The notes under the pieces are model-generated. The model searched no databases and was not told where the DNA came from. It saw only the letters and a program-made list of their open reading frames with translations. A DNA stretch of 33,371 nucleotides from Candidatus Parabacteroides intestinavium (GTDB lineage Bacteria; Bacteroidota; Bacteroidia; Bacteroidales; Tannerellaceae): contig DWYO01000085.1 in NCBI GenBank assembly GCA_019118725.1, positions 1-33,371 of the forward strand. The letters are read 5' to 3'. Positions 1-8,643 of the stretch are shown in pieces. Each line of letters begins with the position of its first letter. The first letter of the stretch is position 1. A program made the translations under genes and the position numbers.

Positions 1-134
1 AGAAAAAGCTGAATAACTATTTTCCGAAGAAATTCAAAACAGCTTCTAAGCATGAAAGCTATCGTGATTGGAAAAACAAGGTAGAAAACGCAAAAATAAA
101 GATCTTGAAAAAGGTTCGGAAGAGGGATTATTGA
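1..134 (+). CDS. C-terminal end of an unidentified protein (5' truncated by window edge)
   Basis: Reading from base 3 there is an open frame of 43 codons ending in TGA at 132-134; the other two forward frames stop within the first 15 bases. The visible tail is strongly basic (about 14 lysines and several arginines) and contains YFPKKF and SYRDWKNKV, without any motif I recognise. It is the only likely real + strand gene in the window and converges on the efflux operon. The family cannot be named from this fragment. That it is coding is an inference from the open frame reaching the edge, and 43 codons is short enough to be chance. Confidence 0.45.
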   Translation, partial: KKLNNYFPKKFKTASKHESYRDWKNKVENAKIKILKKVRKRDY

Positions 135-220
135 AGGAAGAAAAACACAGACTATTGTATTCGCCCGGCTAATGGAAGTCAATAACCGATGTACTGTTGT
201 CCAACAAGCATAGCATAAAT

Positions 221-254
221 GAAGTCAAAGAATCTTCTGCAATCCTTTGACTTC
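221..254. terminator. Hairpin between convergent genes, possible bidirectional terminator
   Basis: Perfect 10-bp inverted repeat GAAGTCAAAG (221-230) and CTTTGACTTC (245-254) with a 14-nt loop. It lies in the 229-bp gap between the + strand gene end at 134 and the minus strand efflux gene end at 364. Neither side carries a clear T tract, so it does not fit a classic intrinsic terminator well. I see no gene or other signal in the rest of the 135-363 gap. Confidence 0.35.
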
Positions 255-363
255 GCTTTGAGGGAAGGAGAGAGTCCAAAATCTATTTTATGCCATCTGT
301 TTGATACAAACTCTATCCCTCCCCTATCAACTTATTCTCTTGTTATCTCATTGACTGAACCTT

Positions 364-3300
364 CTAATATCCTCCACCTAAGGCACGATAAAGATATACA
401 ATGGAAAGAAGTTCGTTGCATACGGCTGAATTCAATCCAATTTGTGCACTCAAGAACTCACGTTGAGCGTCCAATACATCCATATAATTCGTTACCCCGT
501 TGATATATTGAAGCTGAGCCAATTCCAAGTATTTTCGGGCGGCCACTTCCAATTTCGCCTGTGACTGACGTACCTCTTTAGCTTTACGAACGGAAACGAT
601 GGCATCGTTCACCTCCTTAAAGGCCTCGATGACGGTCTTCTCATACCCATAAACCGCCTGTTCATATTGTGCACGCGCCACTTTCAAGCGAGCTTTATTG
701 CGCCCCATCGCAAAAAGAGGCTGTGTCAAATCGGCTATCGGATTCCAATAAGGACTTTTCAAAAAATTACCCAACTCATTACTTTCCAAACCGAATATGC
801 CGGTCAACGATATTTTGGGGAACAAATCCGTATACGCCACACCTACCTGAGCATTCGCCTCTTTCAAAGCCATTTCAGCCTGACGAATATCCGGACGACG
901 TTCAACGAGAGAAGAAGGCAAACCGGCAGGTAAGGCATCCGGAAGATGCTGTTCCGATAAAATTCGTCCACGTCGGATCGGATGGGAATAATCCCCCAAA
1001 AGCAACGAAAGATCACTTTCCTTAATCTGAATCTGACGCTCCAAATCCGGTATCAAAGTTTCGGTACGAGCCAATTCCACCAATGCCTGATTGTAAGCCG
1101 TTTCAGAGGTCAGACCTCCTTCGTAACGGAGCTTGGCCAGACGGACACCCTCACGACGCGCATCCAACGTCTGACGGACAATAGACAGCTCTTCGTCCAA
1201 GGCGCACAATTCATAATAACCAGCCGCTACACCTGCAATAATCGTCAGTTTCAACGCTCGTTGCGCCTCGATACTCTGCATATAGGCCGCAATATCCGCC
1301 TCGTTTGCCCAACGGATATTTCCCCAAAGGTCCAACTCCCATCTCAGATTCAATTTAGCATCAAACTGAGGGTCGGCACTCCGGTCATCGCTACCACCAT
1401 AATTCGTCACTTCAGTGTCGCCATGCAATGTAGCACCCAACGATGGAAAAAGACGGGAAAAGTTGATGCGCTTGGCGGCCATCATCTCTTTTATCTTGGC
1501 TGCAGCAATTTTCATATCCTTATTATTCTCCAACGCTTGGCTAATGAGATTCTGCAATACCGTATCTTGATACAGACTTTGCCAAGGGATATCAGACACG
1601 GATACCGTATCGGTCGTCACCCCATCGATAGTTTCCGGCAAATTCAAATCCGGACGCGCATACTCCTTTCCCAATTTACAAGAAGAGAATGCAAGAGAAA
1701 ACGCCATAATCAAGATAAAAGGCAGGATTTTTTTCGGACGGATGTTTTTTAATTTATCCATATTCGGACGGTAACGCGACACCTTATCCATACGAATTCC
1801 TTTCTTGATCTTATAAATCAACACAAAGAAAAAGGGCACCATCACGATACCAACGCTAGTCGCCACCAACATACCGAAAAATATACCGGTACCAATACTA
1901 TGACGTGAGGCCGAACCCGGACCTGAAGCCAGTACCATCGGCAGCATACCGAGGATAAAGGCCAAAGAGGTCATCAAAATAGGACGGAATCGCATCTGTG
2001 CCGCATGAACGGCAGCCTGTATAGCATCGATTCCTTTATCCACCTGTACTTTGGCAAATTCCACAATCAGAATGGCATTCTTAGCAGCCAGACCAATAAG
2101 CGTCACCAATCCGATTTGGAAATAGACATCATTCTCCAGTCCCGTTACCCAAATACCCAGATAAGCCCCCAACGCTGCAATCGGCAGAGAAAGCAACACC
2201 GCAATCGGCACAATCCAGCTTTCATACTGAGCTGCAAGAAACAAGAATACAAAGAGGAACACCAAAGCCAGAATCATACCAGTTTGTCCGCCGGCCTGCT
2301 TTTCCTGATACGAAAGGCCACTCCATTCAAGAGCGATATTTTCCGGCAAATGCTGTTGCACAATACGCTCCATCGCTGCCATCGCATCACCCGTACTATA
2401 CCCAGATGCGGCAACAGCATTAATCGGAGCCGTAGAAAACATATTGAAACGTTTGATTGTACCCGGACCGGTAGTATATTTCGTTGTACCCAATGCCGTA
2501 AGCGGAACCATCGAACCGTTCTTGGCCCGTACGAAGAAAAGCCCCAAGCTCTCTTTGTTCGCACGGTAAGGTGCTTCGGCCTGAATATACACACGATAGA
2601 TACGGTTGAACATATTAAAATCGTTCACATAGACCGAACCCAAATAGGCCTTCATCGTTGAGAAGATATCCGCTACGGGAATTCCCAGGAACTTCGCCCG
2701 GTCACGATCTACATCAAAATAGATTTGCGGAATCTCAGCCTGCAAAGCGGAGGAGATATTCTGCAGCTCCGGAGCCTGCTTGGCATAATAAAGGAATGTG
2801 TCCGTAGCCTGAACAAGATCATCCCAAGTAGCCTCTCCTCTTGCTTCAAGCTGCATCTCCAAGCCACCGCTTTCTCCCAAACCAGGGATAACTGGCGGAC
2901 GATTCACATACCCCTTCGCTTCCGGATAATAATAAAGCTCCTTACGGACAGCCTCCATCACATCGGCCACTCCCATGTCACCCCCTTTACGCTCTTCCCA
3001 CGGTTTAAGGATAACGGTCAGCGTGGAACGATTCTGTGTCGTTCCCAACCGACTACTGCTACCTGTTACATTCTGCACATAGGCTACAGCCGGCTGAGCT
3101 TTCAGAAAATCAATCATCCGATTAGTCACCGTACGTGTACGTTCCAACGTAGCACCTTCAGGCAATTCCAGTTCGACTGTGAAGAATCCCTGGTCCTCTT
3201 CCGGAATGAAAGAGGTAGGCAAGATACGGTTTAAAACGAAGATGACCACAATAGCCATACCAAATCCCGCCAATATCCGGCGTGGCTGCTGTATTACTTT

Positions 3301-4884
3301 CCGAAGCAGACCAGTATATTTATGGTTTCCTTTTTCAAGCCATTCGTTGATCTTCCGGAAAACTATATTTTTCTCGCCATGGGTCGGACGAAGCAAGATG
3401 GCACAAAGTGCAGGACTTAACGTCAAAGCCACAACCGTGGAAAGAATCACCGAAACCGCAATCGTGATAGAGAACTGACGATACAACTGCCCTGTAATGC
3501 CACTCAAAAAGCTTACCGGCACAAACACTGCCGCCAGCACCATAGAGGTAGCAATCAAGGCACCTGTCAACTCCTTCATCGCCCGATGGGTCGCTTCGCG
3601 AGGCGACACATTCTCTTCATTGATAATACGTTCCACATTCTCAACCACCACAATCGCATCATCCACCACAATACCGATGGCCAATACAAGCCCCAGCAAT
3701 GTCAAGGTGTTCAACGAAAAGCCCATGATCAACATAAAGCCGAACGTACCAATCAGCGAAATCGGCACGGCTATCGTCGGAATCAACGCCGCACGCCAAT
3801 TCTGCAACGACAGGAACACCACCAAAATCACTAAGAACAAAGCTTCAAAAAGAGTTTTATATACTTCATGCACAGATTGGGAAATATATTCCGTCATATC
3901 AAACGGGAAATTATATTCCAACCCCTCAGGGAAGTTCTTACTCACCTCTTCCATGACGTTCCGCACATTCTCTGCCACCTCCAAGGCATTTGCGCCCGGG
4001 AGCATATAAATAGCCAAGATAGCCGCATTTTTCCCATTGATACCACTCTCCGTATTATACGAAGAGGCTTCTAACGAGACACGCGCCACATCGCGCATAC
4101 GGACGATCGAACCGTCTGAATTAGCACGGATGACAATATTCTCAAACTCTTCTACCGTTGAAAGACGACCGGATGCCGTAACAGGAAGTGTTACATCTAC
4201 ATTCAGGATAGGCTGTTTCCCAAATTCGCCAGCCGCCGATTCACGGTTCTGATCCTTCAAAGCATCCTGCAAATCCTTTACAGTAAGTCCCATCGTTGCC
4301 AAACGGTCCGGATAAACCCAAATCTGCATACCGTAATAGCGGCTGCCCACATTCGATACCCGGCCCACTCCCGGAATACGCCGTATCACATCCAGCACAT
4401 TAATCGTAGCGAAGTTACTCAAATAAATCTCATCAAACTTCGGGTCATCAGACATCAACGTGAGCGTCATCAACTGGCTGGGTGACTGTTTCTCTATCGA
4501 AATACCATTCTGAATAACTTCGGCCGGCAAACGGCTTTCGGCCAGCTTCACACGGTTCTGTATCTCTACGGCAGCCAGATCCGGATCTGAAGAGACATCA
4601 AACGAAACTGTTATCGTCAGGTTCCCGGAATTCGAGCAGTTGCTCTGCATATAAATCATACCCGGTGTACCATTCAACTCCTGCTCGATAGGTGTTGCTA
4701 CAGCTTGCGAGACCGTCAGGGCATTAGCTCCCGGATAGGAAGCGCTCACCTTCACGACTGGCGGCGTGATCTGCGGATATTGTTCGATAGGTAAGGAGAT
4801 CAATCCAATCAGTCCGACAAGCACGATCAGCACCGAGATAACCGTCGAAAAGACGGGGCGGTCGATAAAAAATCCTGCTCTCAT
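364..4884 (-). CDS. RND multidrug efflux pump fused in frame to an outer-membrane channel lipoprotein (AcrB-OprM type)
   Basis: Residues 1 to about 1031 form a complete HAE1-type RND permease: N-terminal IDRPVFS, the TM4 proton-relay pair D408/D409 in VVDDAIVVVEN, and the TM10 lysine in GLAAKNAILIVEF. This is the usual RND length. The frame continues without a stop into about 475 residues of an NodT/OprM-type outer-membrane factor, ending LYRALGGGY. The join holds a complete lipoprotein signal: basic IRPKK, a hydrophobic stretch, and lipobox LAFSSC with C1069. The start has a strong ribosome site (GAGGAGGAATAAGGCG before ATG) and lies 4 nt after the adaptor gene. In most relatives these are two genes, so this is either a real polyprotein or a lost stop codon. 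The pump exports drugs or similar amphiphiles using proton motive force; substrate unknown. Confidence 0.93.
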   Translation of the reverse strand: MRAGFFIDRPVFSTVISVLIVLVGLIGLISLPIEQYPQITPPVVKVSASYPGANALTVSQAVATPIEQELNGTPGMIYMQSNCSNSGNLTITVSFDVSSDPDLAAVEIQNRVKLAESRLPAEVIQNGISIEKQSPSQLMTLTLMSDDPKFDEIYLSNFATINVLDVIRRIPGVGRVSNVGSRYYGMQIWVYPDRLATMGLTVKDLQDALKDQNRESAAGEFGKQPILNVDVTLPVTASGRLSTVEEFENIVIRANSDGSIVRMRDVARVSLEASSYNTESGINGKNAAILAIYMLPGANALEVAENVRNVMEEVSKNFPEGLEYNFPFDMTEYISQSVHEVYKTLFEALFLVILVVFLSLQNWRAALIPTIAVPISLIGTFGFMLIMGFSLNTLTLLGLVLAIGIVVDDAIVVVENVERIINEENVSPREATHRAMKELTGALIATSMVLAAVFVPVSFLSGITGQLYRQFSITIAVSVILSTVVALTLSPALCAILLRPTHGEKNIVFRKINEWLEKGNHKYTGLLRKVIQQPRRILAGFGMAIVVIFVLNRILPTSFIPEEDQGFFTVELELPEGATLERTRTVTNRMIDFLKAQPAVAYVQNVTGSSSRLGTTQNRSTLTVILKPWEERKGGDMGVADVMEAVRKELYYYPEAKGYVNRPPVIPGLGESGGLEMQLEARGEATWDDLVQATDTFLYYAKQAPELQNISSALQAEIPQIYFDVDRDRAKFLGIPVADIFSTMKAYLGSVYVNDFNMFNRIYRVYIQAEAPYRANKESLGLFFVRAKNGSMVPLTALGTTKYTTGPGTIKRFNMFSTAPINAVAASGYSTGDAMAAMERIVQQHLPENIALEWSGLSYQEKQAGGQTGMILALVFLFVFLFLAAQYESWIVPIAVLLSLPIAALGAYLGIWVTGLENDVYFQIGLVTLIGLAAKNAILIVEFAKVQVDKGIDAIQAAVHAAQMRFRPILMTSLAFILGMLPMVLASGPGSASRHSIGTGIFFGMLVATSVGIVMVPFFFVLIYKIKKGIRMDKVSRYRPNMDKLKNIRPKKILPFILIMAFSLAFSSCKLGKEYARPDLNLPETIDGVTTDTVSVSDIPWQSLYQDTVLQNLISQALENNKDMKIAAAKIKEMMAAKRINFSRLFPSLGATLHGDTEVTNYGGSDDRSADPQFDAKLNLRWELDLWGNIRWANEADIAAYMQSIEAQRALKLTIIAGVAAGYYELCALDEELSIVRQTLDARREGVRLAKLRYEGGLTSETAYNQALVELARTETLIPDLERQIQIKESDLSLLLGDYSHPIRRGRILSEQHLPDALPAGLPSSLVERRPDIRQAEMALKEANAQVGVAYTDLFPKISLTGIFGLESNELGNFLKSPYWNPIADLTQPLFAMGRNKARLKVARAQYEQAVYGYEKTVIEAFKEVNDAIVSVRKAKEVRQSQAKLEVAARKYLELAQLQYINGVTNYMDVLDAQREFLSAQIGLNSAVCNELLSIVYLYRALGGGY
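1789..1805 (-). promoter_or_regulatory. Internal ribosome binding site and start for the channel half of the fusion
   Basis: An ATG at 1791-1789, in frame at residue 1032 of the fused ORF, is preceded by AGAAAGGA (1805-1798) with 7 nt between GGA and ATG. It lies exactly where the outer-membrane factor would begin as a separate gene and would give a 475-residue lipoprotein precursor with C38 as the lipid-modified residue. A second in-frame ATG at 1761 has no such upstream site. Separate translation of the channel is therefore plausible despite the continuous frame; this is inference. Confidence 0.5.
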
Positions 4885-4888
4885 CGCC

Positions 4889-6052
4889 TTATTCCTCCTC
4901 TTTTTCTCTTAATGCCTGGATTGCTTTTTCATCACTCGAAAGGATAGGCTGTACCTTCACGTTCGGTTCCAACTTATGATACCCCTCGATAACCACCCGC
5001 TCGTTCTCGCCCAATCCTCGTTCGATCACTACCGAATTTTCTATCTCCGGACCGATCTGGACAAAACGCTTCTCAGCCACATCATCCCGTCTCAACACAT
5101 AAATAAAGGCGCCACCGCCTTCGATGGCAATGGCCTTGCGCGGAATCACAATTGCCCGTTCGCGAACATCCAGCAGCAGCTTGACGCGCGTAGACTGTCC
5201 CGGCAAAAGTTTGCGGTTCGGGTTAGGCAAAATGGCACGAACGGTAAATGTACCGGTATTCGGATCTACTGACGGATCTGCAAAATCCACTACTCCTTTC
5301 ACGGGATATTCCGAATTATCAGCCAACGTAACCGATACGGTTGGTTGCCAGGAACGGGTCGTATCCTGCACGCCAAACTTCACATTCCGGCGTTCCGCAC
5401 GCAGATAATCCAATGCTGTCATCTTAAAATCCACATCCACCGTATCACTCTTGACCACCACAGCCAGTTTTGAGTTCGCGCCCGGTCCTACCAATGTACC
5501 GATATCCACCAGTCGCTCACTGATATATCCGGATATCGGGGATATCACCTGTGTATAGCTCAACTCCAGCTCCGCCTGCTCCAAGTCCGCCTTACTCATA
5601 GCTACATCCGCCTCAGCATTTTCTTTGGCAGCGATGGCATTATCCAAGTCCAATTGACTGGCTGCATGTTGCTCATACAACGGAGCCAGACGCTCCACAT
5701 CGCGTGCTGCCTTGGCCGCCTGCACCTCGTTCTTACGAAGCTGGGCTTTTGCCTTTTCCACACGCGCCTTATAAACGGCAGGACTGATAATAAACAGCGG
5801 GTCACCCTGTTCTACCCGTTTTCCCTCTTCAAACATCATCTTTTCCAGATATCCCTCGACACGGGCATGAATTTCGACCGTGCTTTCTGCACGGATGGTT
5901 CCTACATACTCGCCATAAATCTGGACATCTTTCTTCTCCGGTTTCTCTACAATCACAATAGGCAAAAGCGGCTCTTCTTTTTTCTTGCAACCCGACAACA
6001 ACAGACCGCATAAAAGAGAGACGCAAACTAACCATTGGGTCCTTTTAAACAT
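4889..6052 (-). CDS. RND efflux periplasmic adaptor lipoprotein (MFP/HlyD family, AcrA/MexA-like)
   Basis: The adaptor links the inner-membrane pump to the outer-membrane channel across the periplasm. From MFKRTQW there is a classic lipoprotein signal with lipobox LLSGC followed by KKKEE. Then come the lipoyl/barrel-sandwich half (ARVEGYLEKMMFEEGKRVEQGD), an alpha-hairpin rich in A, E and K (VEKAKAQLRKNEVQAAKAARDVERL), the second half (SPISGYISERLVDIGTLV), and a beta-barrel region with the conserved LLPGQSTRVKLLL. About 387 residues is normal for the family. The frame stays open to 6097 but begins there with TTG; ATGs lie at 6061 and 6052. I chose 6052 because it gives the cleanest signal peptide; 6061 is the main alternative. 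The pump gene follows after 4 nt. Confidence 0.92.
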   Translation of the reverse strand: MFKRTQWLVCVSLLCGLLLSGCKKKEEPLLPIVIVEKPEKKDVQIYGEYVGTIRAESTVEIHARVEGYLEKMMFEEGKRVEQGDPLFIISPAVYKARVEKAKAQLRKNEVQAAKAARDVERLAPLYEQHAASQLDLDNAIAAKENAEADVAMSKADLEQAELELSYTQVISPISGYISERLVDIGTLVGPGANSKLAVVVKSDTVDVDFKMTALDYLRAERRNVKFGVQDTTRSWQPTVSVTLADNSEYPVKGVVDFADPSVDPNTGTFTVRAILPNPNRKLLPGQSTRVKLLLDVRERAIVIPRKAIAIEGGGAFIYVLRRDDVAEKRFVQIGPEIENSVVIERGLGENERVVIEGYHKLEPNVKVQPILSSDEKAIQALREKEEE

Positions 6053-6158
6053 ACTACACATTGACTTTCTACCTATAATTAACACTTTCGTATTCAATCT
6101 TTAGTCTTTGAGATTACCGTCTACAAATTCCTGCCGTACTCCGGTTCAAGAAAACCTG

Positions 6159-6166
6159 CAAACTTA
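6159..6166 (-). promoter_or_regulatory. Candidate -7 box upstream of the efflux operon
   Basis: TAAGTTTG on the minus strand matches the Bacteroides -7 consensus TAnnTTTG and lies about 100 nt upstream of the adaptor start. No TTTG is correctly spaced upstream; the nearest, at 6198-6201, is 31 nt away instead of about 20. The box also coincides with an A/T-rich repeat, so it may be chance. Confidence 0.25.
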
Positions 6167-6182
6167 AAAACTTATCAACTCA
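6159..6182. repeat. Short degenerate A/T array (opposite orientation to most others)
   Basis: The + strand reads AAACTTAAAAACTTATCAACT, successive AACT units about 7-9 nt apart. It belongs to the same intergenic repeat family as the arrays at 7268, 8574, 12624, 26018 and 31890, but those carry AGTTT units on the + strand, so this copy is inverted. Confidence 0.4.
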
Positions 6183-6241
6183 CAGAAATAATCATTCCAA
6201 AACAATATCCCTGCTGTTAAATTTAGTTATTTACCTAACGA

Positions 6242-6418
6242 TTAAGGATATAGGGTGTAAAGATAGTAATTTATTTCTACATGGCGCATATCCCGTTGAG
6301 GAATTATTCCACACCTGTTTGTAGAACCGCCACACTTTCCCCGAAATCGGTGCCATGCTTTGAAGGGAAAGAATTCCCAACGGCTCCCTACTACATCACC
6401 GATAATTGCACCCAACAT
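6242..6418 (-). pseudogene. Truncated ADP-ribosylglycohydrolase gene remnant (58 codons)
   Basis: An ATG at 6418, 29 nt after the purine nucleoside phosphorylase stop, opens a 58-codon frame beginning MLGAIIGDVVGSRWEFFPFK. This matches from memory the N-terminus of DraG/ADP-ribosylglycohydrolase proteins (MLGAIIGDxxGSxxEF), which normally run about 250-300 residues. After about residue 22 the resemblance is lost: the first metal-binding TDDT motif, expected some 30-40 residues further on, is absent, and the frame ends in TAA at 6242. No remaining part of the enzyme is visible before the efflux operon. Intact relatives remove ADP-ribose from proteins or small molecules; this copy cannot. It looks like the stub of a gene once in an operon with the phosphorylase, probably deleted at its 3' side. 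Confidence 0.65.
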
Positions 6419-6447
6419 AGACTATTTCTTTTAATAACACTTATCTA

Positions 6448-7266
6448 TCACAACCGGTCTATCAACGAAGCAAAGAGAACAGTCATCTTTTGGGCAGCCC
6501 GGTCAGCAGCTTCGATAACATCGTTTGCGTCATTCACAAAGTCATCAGCAAAATGATAACCTTCGTTAGTGATTACCGACATACCAAACACCCGGATTCC
6601 ACAATGACGAGCAACAATCACTTCTGGTACCGTACTCATGCCAATGGCATCACCTCCCACCTTTCCGTAAAAGGCATATTCAGCCGGAGTCTCGTAAGAA
6701 GGGCCGGTCAAACCTACATACACCCCTTTCTTCAACGGGATATTCTTTTCAGACGCAATCGTTTCCATAAGCCGAATCATCTCCCGATCATAAGCCCGAG
6801 TCATATCCGGGAAGCGAGTTCCAAACGCTTCTTTGTTCGGACCGATCAGTGGATTCGGCATCATATTGATATGATCGCGAATAATCATCAGATCCCCTAC
6901 CTTAAATGAGGTATTGATACCTCCCGCAGCATTCGATACCAACAGGTTCTTAACCCCCAAAAGCTTCATCACCCGAATCGGGAAAGTAACCTGCTCCATT
7001 GTGTAGCCCTCATAATAATGAAAGCGTCCCTGCATAGCCAGAATTGTTTTCCCCCCTAACTTTCCACAAATAAAATTTCCTTTATGACCGGATGCCGTAG
7101 AGCGCACAAAATGCGGAATCTCATGATAAGGAATCACCGTAGCCTCTTCAATATGGTCAGCCAACGCACCCAGTCCACTACCCAATATAACTGCCGTCTC
7201 CGGATTACCTGAAATACAAGCCGACAGATAAGCGGCTGTTTCTGCATACCAATCTTTTGTTTCCAT
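6448..7266 (-). CDS. punA: Purine nucleoside phosphorylase (trimeric PNP-I type)
   Basis: Reversibly cleaves inosine and guanosine (or deoxy forms) with phosphate to give the base and ribose-1-phosphate, in the cytoplasm. The 272 residues match the low-molecular-mass trimeric family: phosphate-binding GSGLG near residue 30, GHKGNF, the RFHYYEGY segment, [30 protein letters not shown], the base-site stretch [12 protein letters not shown], and the catalytic asparagine in SVITNEG. ATG start at 7266. It follows the MTA/SAH deaminase gene after 41 nt, suggesting a salvage pair in which deaminated nucleosides feed the phosphorylase. Methylthioadenosine phosphorylase is the nearest alternative; the inosine/guanosine type is favoured by the asparagine rather than aspartate at the VITN position. 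Confidence 0.93.
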   Translation of the reverse strand: METKDWYAETAAYLSACISGNPETAVILGSGLGALADHIEEATVIPYHEIPHFVRSTASGHKGNFICGKLGGKTILAMQGRFHYYEGYTMEQVTFPIRVMKLLGVKNLLVSNAAGGINTSFKVGDLMIIRDHINMMPNPLIGPNKEAFGTRFPDMTRAYDREMIRLMETIASEKNIPLKKGVYVGLTGPSYETPAEYAFYGKVGGDAIGMSTVPEVIVARHCGIRVFGMSVITNEGYHFADDFVNDANDVIEAADRAAQKMTVLFASLIDRL

Positions 7267-7267
7267 A

Positions 7268-7306
7268 CTTTTTAAGTTTTTAAGTTTGTCAGTTTGAGAT
7301 TTTCAA
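7268..7306. repeat. Degenerate AGTTT array between mtaD and punA
   Basis: The + strand reads AAGTTTTTAAGTTTGTCAG and continues in the same style. AG steps fall at 7276, 7284, 7292 and 7298, a period of 8, 8 and 6 nt. It fills almost the whole 41-bp gap, so it forms the leader just before the phosphorylase ATG. Confidence 0.5.
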
Positions 7307-7307
7307 T

Positions 7308-8573
7308 TCATCTTTTCACCAAATCATACGCACAACGCGCTGCCCGTTCCAATATCTCCTCCTCGCCCGGCACTTTGCGTTCCCGCATCAAAACCTTTCC
7401 GTTACAGATAACCGTATCCACACAATTGCCGTTGGCCGCATAGACCAAATTGGACACAAAATTGAAGTTAGGAGTAAACGCAGCACTCTTCAAATCTACC
7501 AGGCAGAGGTCGGCCAAATAACCTTCGGCAATCCGTCCTGCCTTTAAGCCCAATATGTCCGCACCTACGGATGTAGCTGCATCCAGCATCTCTTGAGCGG
7601 TCAACACCTCCGGGTCCTTGCGCCAAGCTTTTCCTAACAGTGAAGCCAGCTTCATAGCCTCGATCATATCCAAATTATTCGAAGAGGAACAGCCGTCCGT
7701 GCCAATACCAACAGGAACCCCCATACGCTTCATCTCCACAAAAGGGAACTGGATTCCCGAAGCCAATTTCATGTTTGAGGCCGGATTATGTACCACCTTC
7801 ACCCCATGATCTGCCAGCATACGAATCTCATCGTTATCTACATATACGGCATGAGCCAAAACCAGACGTGGAGAGAGAATACCCAATTTATACAAATAAC
7901 GAACCGGAGTAAACCCGAAACGCTTCAACGAGAAGTTCACCTCATCTTCCGTTTCTGCCAGATGAAGATGAATCAGCGAATTGCGCTCGTTAGCAAATTC
8001 ATGGATCCAACGCAAGAACTCTCCAGACACCGTATAAATAGCGTGCGGTCCTAATGTGAACTGCACACGCTGGCTATATCCGTCTTTTTTGTCAAAAAGC
8101 TTCCAGCATCCGCGCTTACAAGCATCTGCCTCCTGCGGGTCAAAACCATCGAAACAGACAGCCGCGATATACCCGCGCAACCCCATTTCTTCCACAGCAT
8201 CTGCCGTAACATACGGACGCTGATACATATCAAAGAAAGTTGTCGTCCCGGACTTTATCATCTCCAGACAGGCTAGTTTTGCCCCCCAATAGACATCATC
8301 CCGCGTCAACTTCGCCTCATTCGGCCAAATCTTCTGCTCCAGCCAAGGCATCAGTTTCATATCGTCCGCATATCCCCGGAAAAGAGTCATGGCCGCATGG
8401 GTATGTCCGTTCACCAATCCGGGAATCACCGCCTTACCGGTTCCGTCAATCAAGGTATTTGCTTCCGTCTCAATATGTGCACCAATCTGCTTAATGCTGT
8501 TTCCTTCCACATAAATATCCACGGAATTTCCATCCAGCTGGACGTTCTTTATCAATAATTTATTGATCTGCAT
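7308..8573 (-). CDS. mtaD: 5-methylthioadenosine/S-adenosylhomocysteine deaminase (amidohydrolase superfamily)
   Basis: Deaminates methylthioadenosine or S-adenosylhomocysteine to the inosine derivatives, clearing by-products of SAM use. The 421 residues show the amidohydrolase order: metal-binding HTH (H57, H59) in GLVNGHTHAAMT, the family stretch LPWLE-like LMPWLEQKIWP, SGTTTFFDMY, the HLHLAETEDEV segment supplying a metal histidine and glutamate, LAHAVYVD with another histidine, HNPASNMKLASG, and the catalytic aspartate in GIGTDGCSSSN. Length and motifs fit the MtaD/Aq_1549-type enzymes. The neighbour is purine nucleoside phosphorylase, supporting a purine salvage role. Another N6-substituted adenosine or a guanine-like substrate is possible; substrate choice cannot be read from sequence. 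Confidence 0.88.
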   Translation of the reverse strand: MQINKLLIKNVQLDGNSVDIYVEGNSIKQIGAHIETEANTLIDGTGKAVIPGLVNGHTHAAMTLFRGYADDMKLMPWLEQKIWPNEAKLTRDDVYWGAKLACLEMIKSGTTTFFDMYQRPYVTADAVEEMGLRGYIAAVCFDGFDPQEADACKRGCWKLFDKKDGYSQRVQFTLGPHAIYTVSGEFLRWIHEFANERNSLIHLHLAETEDEVNFSLKRFGFTPVRYLYKLGILSPRLVLAHAVYVDNDEIRMLADHGVKVVHNPASNMKLASGIQFPFVEMKRMGVPVGIGTDGCSSSNNLDMIEAMKLASLLGKAWRKDPEVLTAQEMLDAATSVGADILGLKAGRIAEGYLADLCLVDLKSAAFTPNFNFVSNLVYAANGNCVDTVICNGKVLMRERKVPGEEEILERAARCAYDLVKR

Positions 8574-8607
8574 AAGTTTTCAGTTCTTTAGTTTTTTGAG
8601 TTTTTAT
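8574..8607. repeat. Degenerate AGTTT array upstream of mtaD
   Basis: The + strand reads AAGTTTTCAGTTCTTTAG and continues to GTTTTTTGAGTTTTT. AG steps fall at 8576, 8583, 8591 and 8600 (7, 8, 9 nt). It abuts the deaminase start codon, lying in its 5' leader and in the 70-bp gap behind the helicase gene. Confidence 0.5.
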
Positions 8608-8643
8608 CATACCACTTATAACGAATAAACCCCAAAAACTTGG

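Noticed and set aside
219-503. 94-codon + strand open frame in the left gap
   Set aside because: Overlaps the end of the efflux channel gene, no ribosome site, no recognisable sequence; most of its unique part is the hairpin region.
982-1752. 256-codon + strand open frame opposite the channel half of the efflux fusion
   Set aside because: Antisense shadow of a gene with clear OprM-type sequence.
8551-8567. Perfect palindrome ATCAATAATTTATTGAT just inside mtaD
   Set aside because: Falls within codons 3-8 of a conserved gene; an A/T-rich 8-bp arm is expected about once by chance in this length.
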